Assembly (NCBI RefSeq): GCF_001949145.1
Contig: NW_019091450.1
Span: 1,410,597 to 1,421,204 of the forward strand
DNA: 10,608 bases
DNA from: Acanthaster planci
Lineage: Eukaryota > Echinodermata > Asteroidea > Valvatida > Acanthasteridae
Reading direction: 5' to 3'
The position numbers were made by a program, and so were the translations under genes. The notes under the pieces are model-generated. The model did not search any database, had not been told where the DNA came from, and saw only the letters and a list, made by a program, of their open reading frames with translations. Positions 1-9,700 of this stretch are shown here, in pieces. Within the stretch, counting starts at the first letter, position 1; each line of letters starts with the position of its first letter.

Positions 1-1196
1 TTTTTCAACCGTAGTTTTTATCCATTCTGCTCTCATATGAAAGCTCAAAGACCCAGCCAGTTGATCCTGGCAAGGATTTACACAATCTCACCATTTTGGG
101 GCCCAAACAATCTCCTTTTTTAAAAGATACTGTGGGGGGTACTTTTACTGCTAATGAACTGGTCAAAAATTCTCACTTGAATTAGTGGTCTGCACCCCTA
201 GCTCTATCACTGCCCAGTTGTCACACTACAGCACCTCTGCATATCGCCCCACCCCCCGGTATACGGTACCGCTCGGGTATCTGAAATTTAGACTCGACGG
301 TAAAAAGACCTGAACTCCATTTTACTGTCATTCCATTCACCAATGTGCCGTGACCTCGACACGGACCGACAGAGCTCAATTTTTTTGCAGTAAAACATCT
401 TACGTGTTTTTATTAAGCAGAATCTTGCTGCTCGAATCTTCACAAGCAGGATTTGTTCTATAGGCCTATATAGAATCGGCCATTCGACCCAACAATTAGA
501 AGAGACTTCTTTATTAAAAGAATGCAAAGATCCTGAGATACGTTGGGGGCGGTGGGGCTGGAGTCAAAATTTTATTTTTTTTATTTACGGAATATTTGAG
601 GGATAGGATTGCCTTATTATTTTGGACTAACACACCAGCTGTAAAGGAAAATTATGAACCATTCACCAGTTTGAGCATAACAGTGTCCAGATTTATTCAA
701 TCCAAAGGCCAACTACGGAAATACTCCATAAAAACTGGTCAGTTACAGACAGTTATAGAAAACGCATTACAGTTAAGCACTGAGCTTCAGCATTATGCCT
801 GAAGTCGCCGAATTTAGTGATTTAAGTCGAGCTAAGTCACCAGAAATTGTGACTCAAGTAACCAGTTTAGTCGAGTCATGTTGACGAATATCAAATAAAA
901 TATTTATATTATAGCAATCTCTCAAGTGTAATTTACCGTTAGTCCTTCATTATTTAATGGAACAAACAGAGCTCAACGAATATTTGTATTTTGCTTATGA
1001 GTGGCCCGAACGCGTCGTTGAATTTATATAAGCCCTATAAAAACAAAGCTGGCCAAGTTTTCGAGAATTTGACAGAGAAAATTCCTACCAATATTAGCAG
1101 GTAATGAAAGTTGCATAAAAAGTTGACCCTATATCTAGAGCAAACTATTCTCCCTGGTTGGAAAATCGAAAATGTCAGAGTTTAAATACCACGTTT
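1..1196. other. No gene recognised
   Basis: AT-rich sequence with C-rich and G-rich patches near 245-260 and 545-562. Open frames of 60-80 codons occur on both strands, but none shows family motifs. A TATAAAA word at 1036-1042 sits after a CpG cluster, with no supported transcript behind it. Confidence 0.5.
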
Positions 1197-1445
1197 AAGT
1201 GTTGGAACCTGACGCATAAGGCCCACAACGGTTCGCTGCAATGATGCCTTCTTCGCAACAGATGGCGAGACGTGATGACGCGATAAAGTGGGATCTAGCC
1301 GTCTTTAACTTACTCCCTGTAAATCTCTGTCGCGCCTGGATCGGTCATTAATTACACGGTCGGAGACGATCTGCAGTTGCTTCGTCGTTTGGCTGTGGTT
1401 TGGCCTGCCAAGGCCGGTCATGTAATTGTTTGTAAGACCGAAATG
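1197..1445. other. CpG-dense patch 1
   Basis: By hand count this holds roughly 20 CpG in 250 bp, against 6-9 per 300 bp next to it. It includes GGCGAGACGTGATGACGCG and GTCGCGCC. A 30-codon frame from an ATG at 1262 on the plus strand is open but unrecognised. It could be regulatory or an exon of an unidentified gene. Confidence 0.4.
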
Positions 1446-2044
1446 TATTTCCAGTTGCACGCTATGTCTGAAATTGCTAATCAAAGATAAACGCTGACAA
1501 ATTTATATCAAATTTTAAATATCCAAATACTTATAAACAAAAAGACGTCCGGGCTATAGAGTCCTGAGGTTTGAAGACGGTCTAACAACAATTTATGGTG
1601 AATATTTTTTTAACACTTTCAATAAAAAATATACCATATTATAAACACCAGATTTCACTTTCATTCGTGTACAACTGAATTAATCGATATCTAATCTAAC
1701 TGAAAATAATAACTGTCGATTAGAAGAAATTAAAAGAAAACAATGAAAGCAAATTCAACAAAGATAATTATCAAAGTCTACCCCCTTTTGTAGAAATTAG
1801 AAATCCGGGTCCAGTATGATCCTCAATATTGAATTCGGCTTATGTACATGTATCCATCATGCACAATGGTAATACAAACTTTTGAGGCACTTTACTTCTA
1901 AATACAAGTCATATTAAAAACGCGATTGAATATACATTGACACCCATAATTCCAATTTACACTTTCTAATTCCACGTGCACTTAATTAAAACCACATATC
2001 TTCTTTTATTAGAACACATCAAGGCAATTACTATCCTAGGCTAG
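1446..2044. other. AT-rich spacer, nothing recognised
   Basis: Very AT-rich sequence between the two CpG-dense patches, with stops in all frames. No RNA or repeat identified. Confidence 0.5.
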
Positions 2045-2780
2045 CTGCCGCTGGTGAACAAAAATGCCCGAATATGGACGTCACGTACGCGCGAAGGTCA
2101 CTTACCGCTCGTTGCCTGCTCCGTTCCGCCCTCCTTTTTCTCCTTTCTTCGATGTTATACATAGTCCCTGGGGTCGACTCACTGCAAGTCGAAAGAGCCC
2201 AGCCGGCTACTTCATCACAAGAGTTGGGGAATAGCCATCCCTTTTGCTAGACATATTCATTCCAAGATGTCATCTTTTTTAATGAACGTCTGCAGGAAGT
2301 TTTATGCTCTGTACGGGGACATTGATGCTGTTAGCGGTAATGTCTACAGTGTGCTGCTACGTAGGTCTACTGGGTTGAAAGCTAGAGCGATAAGCTGGCA
2401 AACATTCCTTTCTTTTAGTGACCATGACGATGCTGTTAGCGTGCGCTTTTCATATCTCGGCTGATGCGATGATGTCACGACCCACAGAAAGGTTCTTGGT
2501 GCTACTATTTACAGAACTTATCAATTCGCGAAAATTACAACAAACTTTTACCTGGCTGAGGCCCAACACCATTTACATCACATGCTAGTCTGACGCTGCC
2601 TCCACTTCGCAAGTCGTAGTAGCCTAATGGCCTAATTAACCCAGCTGTTGGCCCCTGCTGGCTTATTTGCAGGAGAAAATTGTCAGACGATTTACGTCCT
2701 CGGTGATGCATCCTTGCCGTTCGGCGGGAAGTATCTCGTCAACATTTCGACTGCGGTTGGTTGCTATGGGCTATTTTTCA
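2045..2780. other. CpG-dense patch 2, possible promoter or first exon
   Basis: CpG runs at about 12-14 per 300 bp. It includes a CRE-like GACGTCAC at 2077-2084 inside an ACGT/CGCG cluster, and on the minus strand a good splice-donor match GAGCG|GTAAGTGA at 2106/2105. The plus strand has open frames from 2267 and about 2648, which I do not recognise. The evidence does not fix a gene on either strand. Confidence 0.3.
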
Positions 2781-3852
2781 TTTCCTTTCCGGTGCAGTAC
2801 GTGTCTTCATGTGGTGCTGTGCACCTATTCTGAACTTGTCTTGAGAAAGAGTTATAATACAAGTTATGACCGGCAGATTTTCAAACAAAAGAAAATCGAA
2901 TTTTGTAAAGAAATTGCCAAATGTATAAGGTACCGGTATATTTTCTTTATTGAGCGCGTAACTACAGACTTAATCTAAATTCGCAATATTCAAAATACAT
3001 GCTATAACACTGTACTCGATATTCAGCTTTGGTGAAAATCTGCACATTGCAAGTACTCAAAACAAAATTACCAAAAAGGTTTCTATCTCTGTCTTTCTTT
3101 GCGAACAAGTTTTAAGTATGTTCGTTGGACTGCCGAACTATACTGCAAACTGCTTTGGTTTCCTCGTGTATTCAAGTCTATTGAAGGTGATGCATTTTTG
3201 TAGCAGAACGAATTAAGCAATGGGTCATTTTTATCGGCCAGGAATTTGTGACATGAATGTATTTTTGAGGATGCCTTCGATTATGATACCAGCCAGGTGC
3301 GAGCTCGAATACTTTTCTTATTGGCGCATCTCAACTGTCTTCCGCACGCATTAAGGCGTTGAGCAACGTCCTTTAATCAAAGCTTCAAATTAATCCTCTT
3401 AAATAGTTGACAAGTATAACCTTAAACGCAATGGTATTTAAAATCAATTGCTTTATCCAAATGTCTTAAATTTCAGTCGGACAGTCTGAAAAAAGATGTC
3501 CGGATTTCCTAACGAGCGCGAGGCGCAAATCATACGTCGACAAATCCCCAAGTTAATGTGTGATTTTCTTCGGAAGTTAAAGATTATGATTAACCATCAT
3601 GATCATCTTCCTTGACATTCCTAGTTACAAGTTTGTTAATTGTTTATTTTGGGGCAACTTTTGAAACTTTTACTATCTTTGAAAACACAGGCATACGTTC
3701 TCAGTGCTAGTAGATAAAACTTAATACCGGAATCTGCCACCTTAGAGGCCAGATCACATTGCACCATTTATTCGTATGTGCGTACTCTAGCTTACATATT
3801 ATGAGACATGACCAGACATCATACAGAGAAAACGAGGAAAAATTAAACTTTT
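2781..3852. other. No gene recognised
   Basis: AT-rich sequence with moderate to high CpG (a local cluster AACGAGCGCGAGGCGC near 3510-3530). No convincing open frame, RNA or repeat. Confidence 0.5.
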
Positions 3853-3868
3853 TTTATTTCAATTTATT
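3853..3868 (-). terminator. Candidate distal poly(A) signals (two AATAAA)
   Basis: Minus-strand AATAAA occurs twice, at 3868-3863 and 3858-3853. This is close to where CpG density rises sharply toward lower coordinates, which would fit the end of a transcribed, methylated unit. Confidence 0.3.
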
Positions 3869-3870
3869 TC

Positions 3871-5049
3871 TTTAAAAAAGGAGTCTTAGTTTTAGATATG
3901 GATCCAAGGAAGTTAGTTTACATTTTATTAAACTTAGTGAACCGACTATACTGCCTAGAGCAAAAATATTCAAATTTCTTCTAGTCTTTCTGTTTCTGTT
4001 ACCTTCCATGCTCAAAGTAGACTTCTACTGCACTAGAATATACACTTCGATTGCATGCTTAGCGTTGCTTCACTTTAACAGTCAGAATAATACCCATTCA
4101 GTGAAACCTATACCCGAAAACATTAAAGTAACATCTAGTCTCTGAAGTATCGAAATACGTACAAATACTGCTTCGGTACTGAAACCATGCACAAAGTTTA
4201 TCAACAACTGCACTAGATAGGCTTGTCCTTTTTTCTGTAAGATTTCACAGCTGAACAAAGCGGTAAAACTCTGGTGGAAAGAGAGAAAACACTTATTTTA
4301 CAGGCTAAAATTACATAAAACAATAGGTAGTACGTGGAGTATTGCTTTCCTGTCATATTGAAAAATGGCTCACAAAAATTATACATGTATACATGGAAGT
4401 GAAAAATACAGAAATGATGTCATGAAGTTGAGTTTTTGCTTCTCTTGTTCTGTCAGGATGTACACACCCTGTGATCTGTGCCTAATGGTAAAGATATATA
4501 AATAGATTCCAGAATTCAGCACAGAAAGATGCCCAACAGAGGCTGACAGGAACCTTTCAAACAAGACGCAGCTTGGACAAACCACTGTCTGAAAAGAAAA
4601 AAACACACACACACACAAAACACCCCCCCAAGATTTTGAAAGTGATTTGTTTTTGACATAAGGTAACACAGGAGGAATATGACTCGTCAATTTTTTTTTA
4701 AATTCTCAAAACAAAAGCAGACACCATCTATTATGATTCAGAATATAAGATTTGCATATGATACTGATGACATTCTGTATAGAGCAAATCCATGCTTGAA
4801 TTAAGAAGAATCCGTTTAAACTTCCGTCTTCTATTTGACATTAGAATCGGTTAAATATAACAGTTGATTCTTGTAACAACCAATGTTACCAGAACCATTA
4901 CCCCCATTGTAACCTGAGCCTTGTTAAATAAAAGGACTAGGAAGAAAGAACATAATAATGGGCACTTACAAAAAAAAGAAAAACCGTAGAAAAAATAAAA
5001 ACAATGTACTTGGGCAGTGCATGGAGTGGATGTAACCAATACTGTTTAG
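3871..5049. other. Non-coding AT-rich stretch, possible distal 3' UTR
   Basis: No recognisable gene, RNA or transposon. CpG is sparse here (about 2-7 per 300 bp by hand count). It holds the AC microsatellite, plus-strand AATAAA words near 4927 and 4996, and short open frames dominated by low-complexity codons. Confidence 0.5.
4603..4617. repeat. (AC)7 microsatellite
   Basis: A short AC dinucleotide run, preceded by a GAAAAGAAAAAAA purine tract and followed by AAAACACCCCCCC. It makes 4590-4630 low-complexity, and the minus-strand open frame over it is therefore not convincing. Confidence 0.85.
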
Positions 5050-5069
5050 AAATGCAGACTATTGTGAAA

Positions 5070-5075
5070 TTTATT
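5070..5075 (-). terminator. Candidate poly(A) signal AATAAA for DGAT1
   Basis: This is the nearest canonical AATAAA on the minus strand after the stop codon. Downstream on the minus strand (below 5020) there is T-rich sequence that could serve as the downstream element. The ATTAAA at 5476-5471 runs directly into an A tract and is a weaker alternative. Confidence 0.35.
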
Positions 5076-5302
5076 TATAGAGCTGATGTCTTCCATACTC
5101 AAGTCTTGGTAAGACATGGTAAAGCATTTCTAACAGAACCCTCAGAACAAGAAACGATTTTATACAAATTATTTTAGCACAACATGATTTCAGTGGTTAT
5201 GGGCACAAGCTATTAAAATCTCTGGCATTATCGGACCTACTACCCTGAACACGGGAAGCTGCTGACAAGCTTACATTTATGATATGAGATAGGATACCGA
5301 TA

Positions 5303-5317
5303 GGATTGGATTGGATT
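5303..5317. repeat. (GGATT)3 short tandem repeat
   Basis: Three exact GGATT units in tandem, with looser GGATA/GATA copies just before. No function is inferred. Confidence 0.6.
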
Positions 5318-5398
5318 CTATTCAGTGTGTCTACACACAACACAGATAAAGAAACATATAATCATTCATGTTTTTTTCTACATGTATGAGTAATCAAC

Positions 5399-5490
5399 AA
5401 CTTAAGAAAAGATGTTTTTTTTGTGTGTTTTTTTGCGTTGGGGAGATGTTAATTTTTTTTTTTTTTTTTTTTTAATTAACTTAAGAAAAG
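5399..5490. repeat. 13-bp direct repeats flanking a 66-bp T-rich insert
   Basis: AACTTAAGAAAAG occurs at 5399-5411 and again at 5478-5490. The 66 bp between consist of T runs, a GTGTG stretch and the T21 tract. The layout resembles a target-site duplication around a small retroposed or T-tailed insert, but a local tandem duplication is equally possible. Confidence 0.55.
5453..5473. repeat. T21 homopolymer
   Basis: A run of 21 T on the plus strand (A21 in the DGAT1 sense). It lies inside a 66-bp T/G-rich stretch bracketed by a 13-bp direct repeat (see the next entry). Confidence 0.95.
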
Positions 5491-6550
5491 TTTCAAAAGT
5501 TTACTTTTTACAAGTTAAATATTTTCAATTCCCAGGGGAATATACCCATCAAGTTACAGGAAATTCATGCTCGGTGGAAAATAATTTGGAAAAAGCATCA
5601 ATCAATCAGTGATCATAAATGTGAAAACTGGCAGTATGCATTTCTTTAGTGGGAAAGTATCTTAATGAAACACACTGTATGTACCATGGCAGGACGTTAG
5701 TAGGCGTAATACAAGAGTGCATCTGCAAATGAAATGTTCAAGTCGCAGCTAAATACTGCAATTCGGACTTCCACATTAGGATTCCATAATACTGTGTTCT
5801 TGTCTCACAATATGGATAGACTACTGTATCATTACACACTAACTGAAAAGTGTAACCATCATAAACCATGTCATCTCAAGTTAGTATGGAAACTGAACTT
5901 CATTTTCTGGGTTAAAATCACTTCGTGCCGGGGAGCACAGTTTCGGGTACCTTGGGTTTATACGCATAGCCAGGGTGCCCGAAATCGGACAAAAGAGCTG
6001 GGCTTTGTAACAAAAGACCATACTTGGGGGGAGAATGAGCTGGTGGGAATTGCCAACATTTTTTCAACTGTCAATAGCGGAGGAAATCCGTCACTGTTAT
6101 GAAAGATTACCACTGTTTGTGGCATTTAGCGCAAGCGGATTACCACCGGGGACAGAAGCACTCTAGCACTCCAGTGATGAGCGATACAATACCGCTGCAC
6201 GCTAATCTTGCCCGTATTGAAAAGACGCCAGAAGCATACAGTGCTGGTTTCGGGAACAAAAGACACTTATGTAACACCACACACTCTGGGCTCTTTTTAC
6301 AAGGCCGCATCAATAGATGTTGTCCATCAGATTAGAGTAGCCACCAGACAGTCACCCCATGGGGTTTAGGCGTTCAGGAAAAAAGATAAGAATTTTTGAA
6401 GATTTTTTTAAACTGAAGATATTGAAAAATCGCCCATATGTAGGCACTGCATTTTTAAAAGCACCCGGCAGGAAGTCGTTAACATCACTAAATAGTATTA
6501 TAGTATTGGCTTACAAAGTTCCGCTTTAAAAAAGGCTTCCTGACTTTCAT

Positions 6551-6709
6551 CTAAGAGACAGTTGCGTTGGCAGCGATGTAGTTCTCGATGTAGTAATCGT
6601 GCACATACATGAGAACGGCGATGGGCTGGCCAATAATGATTGAAAGCCAGACGGCCATGTTGGCTGTGTAGCCCTTGAGAAATGCGCTGACAAAAAAGGC
6701 CAATGGGAT
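6551..6709 (-). CDS. DGAT1: DGAT1 last coding exon with stop codon
   Basis: This exon has 52 codons plus a TAG stop at 6553-6551, after an acceptor GTCCTCAG. It begins [20 protein letters not shown], continues with the final membrane helix [20 protein letters not shown], and ends [12 protein letters not shown]. The IPLA, Nx[20 protein letters not shown] and NY elements are all shared with vertebrate DGAT1. The last ten or so residues are lineage-specific. No ER-retrieval tetrapeptide is visible at the C terminus. Confidence 0.95.
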   Translation of the reverse strand: MPLAFFVSAFLKGYTANMAVWLSIIIGQPIAVLMYVHDYYIENYIAANATVS

Positions 6710-9700
6710 CTGAGGACCCACAGAAATAAGAACACAATATCATGATCGTTAGAACATGTATGGGCTGGACAGGATAACTGTGTAACGTCTCATTGTGATT
6801 CCTCTGGTCTGGAATGGTCACATGTCCGCTTGTACACAATCAATGTTATTCACGTCACTCATATGTTGATGTTCTCAGCATGCCAGATAATGTGTAAAGT
6901 GCAACTATTCATTTTTGACAGGAAAGTTCAGAGTAATTACAGGTTACACTGTAATGATTTACAGTGAAGTGGGAGGATCTAGCTTTGAGGGGTTGATGGG
7001 GGGTTGGTGTAAAGGTTGAGTGTAAGGCATGTTGAAAATACAGGCCGAGGGAGGGGGTGGTTCTCTTCTGCATTCTGAGGACCAGTTCATACTTGACACA
7101 AAAGCAAACATGATTAGGAAATTGTGACGTCAGATCAAACATTTGCATATGCAGCAAGGTATGAGACGGAGAGAACCCCCCTGCTTTGTGTTGGTCATTG
7201 TCCCGAAGGAATCTGGGGAATTCCTTTCAGACATCTTGGGGGTTGTGTTAAGTAACAATAGTCTGGAATGTGTATAGGGATTGGACATGTTGGGGGGTAC
7301 CCCTCGGTCTCATTTCTTGCTGGGTATAAACATTTGAATGCAGCAACTTTGCAACAGTTGAACACATTTCAACTCAGGTGAGTTTTCCTGCAAATGTTTT
7401 GTGACGTCAAATTGGCTTTCAGGAAATTCAAAAACAAATTTTGATCTCTGTGGCATTTCTTACATCTAACATTCTTGCCCCATTTTAATAGTACTGTAAC
7501 ATCAATCAGCAGCTAAATGGGAGAAGGGAAGACTGCTAACCCCGTTGCATCTGCTACTGGTGTATTTCTAATAGAGAATGTCACAACTTGTATTTATTGG
7601 ACTCACTGTGCAAAATAACAAACCAACTTTTGACTTCTGAAAATTAGAACATAGTACTAACTTTGTCTATGGTGCCACAAACTGACTTGGAATAAAAAAA
7701 AAATTACCATGACCAATGCCACAATACATAAACATTTTGAAATATATCCACACAAGGCCCATTACGTAGTAGCACGGCTAGTGTACTGGAAACTCCTAAT
7801 TAAATAACGCATCATATCCTGAATGCTTATTTGACTCATACGAAGTCAAACCTTAGACATTCCACTCAAATGTTTGCAGCGAAAGAGCAAGATGGAGTTT
7901 CTAATGATCAGAAAGTCATGTGATAGTTTCTTACCTGGAGAATCATGCCCATGAATCCCCACAGGCGGAACATGTGCAGTGGCACACTCAGCAGGTACTG
8001 CAAAGATCAGATAATAATGGTCAGTTCTTGTATAGCGCATATGACGGAATGTCTCTATTCGCTTATTATCAAGTAACTCTTGAAGGTTTGCATGGTGGAA
8101 AACGATAAGGTAGAGGGTTTGCGGATACATCATGTGGAAAATATCTCTTCTGAGTACTGTCCGAAACGTCAAGTAACCGGTTCTTTTCAGAACCACACAT
8201 ACTCAAAAGAGATATTTTCCACGTGGTGTATCCGCAAACTCTTTACCTTATCACTCATTATCGTTATCCCAGCACATTGGACTCGCATCATCTAAACATT
8301 CCTGAAACCATCTCAGCTCCCTGGGGAGTATACTAGCCTGATGCTGCCCTATCAGCACAAATGGCTAAACATAATTGTGTCTGCCCTCAAGGGTACTCAT
8401 TTACTCCCCGGTGGAGAGAGGCACTAAGGGGTGAAGTGACTTGCCAAGGATCATAACATGCTGCCACCAGTTGGATTCGAACCCCTGACCCTATGATCAG
8501 AAGCTACAAGCCCTACCCACTAGGCCACACGCCCCCCAAAATGCTACAATGCTAGTCTTCCTGCTGTATAGTAAGCTTAAAACAAGGTTTAATTACATTT
8601 GCTTGTTTATCCAATTGCACAAGCAGGAATTACAGGATGCTTAAAAGTGACAACAACGAATGATTCAGTCTTTGGGCTGAGAGAAAAATCCTGGATAACT
8701 AGTCCAGGGAAAACCTCCAAAATCAGGCAGAGGACTAAAAACCCAATCAACATGCCGACCTGGGAAGCATTCAAAACCTGGGTCTCACAGGTGGAAGTAA
8801 GGAACATCCCACTATGCCAACCTGTCGACTTTCCTCAAAAAAAAAAAAATTGTCATGATCTCAAATTTACAGAATAGGAAATATATTTGGAAAGCAAACG
8901 TTTTTTAACAGCCTGAACTCACCTCGTGAAATATGGCCGAAAGGAAGAAGACGCATACCTGTCCCGACAGTTTGCTGTAGCCATGCTTCAACATTGGCTT
9001 GTACACATGCCTGGAATACAACCATAGAAAGAACAGCGCACCTGAATGCCCAAACCTTCTCTCTTAATATAGACAACAATATGAAGAAATGATCGAGTTT
9101 CAGTTAGAGTTGTGTAACTAAATGAAACTGGTTGGCTACTGAGTCGTGGAGTCAAGTCCTTTTCTGAGAGCAGCAAGTATACTGAAATGGACTGTGGAAT
9201 CCACCTTGGGCAGAGGCACCCCTTTATTGGCATGCAATGGAGTGTTCATTTTGATGGTAGCAACGAGAGGGCAACACAGGCATTTCATAGTCATCTATGC
9301 ACCAGAGAAGTGCAGTATCCATCAAAAGAGCTTTCATTGCTAGGAAAATTGCGGGTTATTGCGCCCTCTCTTGGTCCCAGATACATAAATGAGCATGATA
9401 AACTGGACAGTGTGGTTGAGTAGTTGGGCTCTTGATTATGGGTAAGAGGCTAAGTGTGTGTAGGAAAAGGATTTTCAAACCGTCCAAGCGTTTGCCAAAA
9501 CAAACATCCAATTTCTTTGCAAATACTGCCATGCAAAGTCTTACATATCTTTGGCAAACAATGTGTCTAACACCTCTATATTCCCACTTATTCAAAATAC
9601 ACAGTCAAAAAACAGCCCTCAGTACCTTAGCTTAAAATCTTACAGTACCACCTTGTATTGAAGGATGCTTAAGGACTTCAGAAGATGGCCTCTTGCATAA

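Larger units (their letters stand above)
5050..6550 (-). other. DGAT1: Likely DGAT1 3' UTR (end uncertain)
   Basis: Downstream of the TAG at 6551 no further minus-strand coding exon is recognised. The first canonical minus-strand AATAAA I found is at 5075-5070, which would give a UTR of about 1.5 kb. A longer UTR ending near 3.84 kb is possible, since two further AATAAA copies lie at 3868-3863 and 3858-3853. The stretch 5734-6335 has two plus-strand open frames that I do not accept as genes. Confidence 0.4.
6710..7934 (-). other. DGAT1 last intron (1225 bp)
   Basis: The donor is GTAAGA after the Gln codon, and the acceptor is GTCCTCAG before the last coding exon (phase 0). The stretch 6970-7310 is G-rich on the plus strand (C-rich in the transcript), with several runs of 3-6 G. 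Two CRE palindromes and an octamer motif lie in it. Confidence 0.9.
7998..8922 (-). other. DGAT1 intron of 925 bp with a SINE and a hairpin
   Basis: This phase-0 intron has a GTGAGT donor and a CTTTGCAG acceptor. It contains a 12-13 base A run near 8839-8850, the tRNA-derived SINE and the long inverted repeat. It is the most structured intron in the window. Confidence 0.9.

Noticed and set aside
288-802. Short frames of 79 (minus) and 68 (plus) codons
   Set aside because: The lengths are expected by chance. The plus frame begins with TTG, and no known domain is seen.
1036-1042. TATAAAA word as a plus-strand promoter
   Set aside because: Such words are common in AT-rich DNA, and no transcript or coding frame follows.
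2324-2441. 13-bp direct repeat GATGCTGTTAGCG at 2324-2336 and 2429-2441
   Set aside because: About one such repeat is expected by chance in a window of this size, and nothing around it suggests an insert or tandem array.
2267-2978. Plus-strand frames of 61-103 codons, some protein-like with a nearby acceptor-like TTATTTGCAG
   Set aside because: Two frames overlap in the same stretch, neither is recognised, and no matching exons or donors make a gene model.
4379-5039. Minus-strand open frames of 103 and 62 codons
   Set aside because: They run through AC and A/T low-complexity tracts, carry no family motif, and lie in UTR-like or intergenic DNA.
6355-6364. 10-bp palindrome CCCCATGGGG
   Set aside because: It is too short to indicate a structured element and has no extended pairing on either side.
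6970-7060. G-rich runs as a G-quadruplex
   Set aside because: The runs are irregularly spaced, and four tracts of three or more G do not fall within usual loop lengths with confidence.
7206-7226. AAGGAAT/ATTCCTT 7-bp stem with a 7-nt loop
   Set aside because: A stem this short is expected by chance in 10 kb and has no supporting context.
7846-8295. Frames of 62-116 codons on both strands over the 63-bp exon and hairpin
   Set aside because: They are chance readings through intron and exon in other frames. The inverted repeat gives matching open stretches on both strands.
8473-8538. Possible tRNA gene from perfect A and B boxes
   Set aside because: The flanks do not form an acceptor stem and the sequence continues into a SINE-type body, so it is a tRNA-derived SINE head.
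8867-9635. Several overlapping frames of 65-81 codons on both strands
   Set aside because: They lie in a DGAT1 intron or read across its exon in the wrong frame, so they are shadows.
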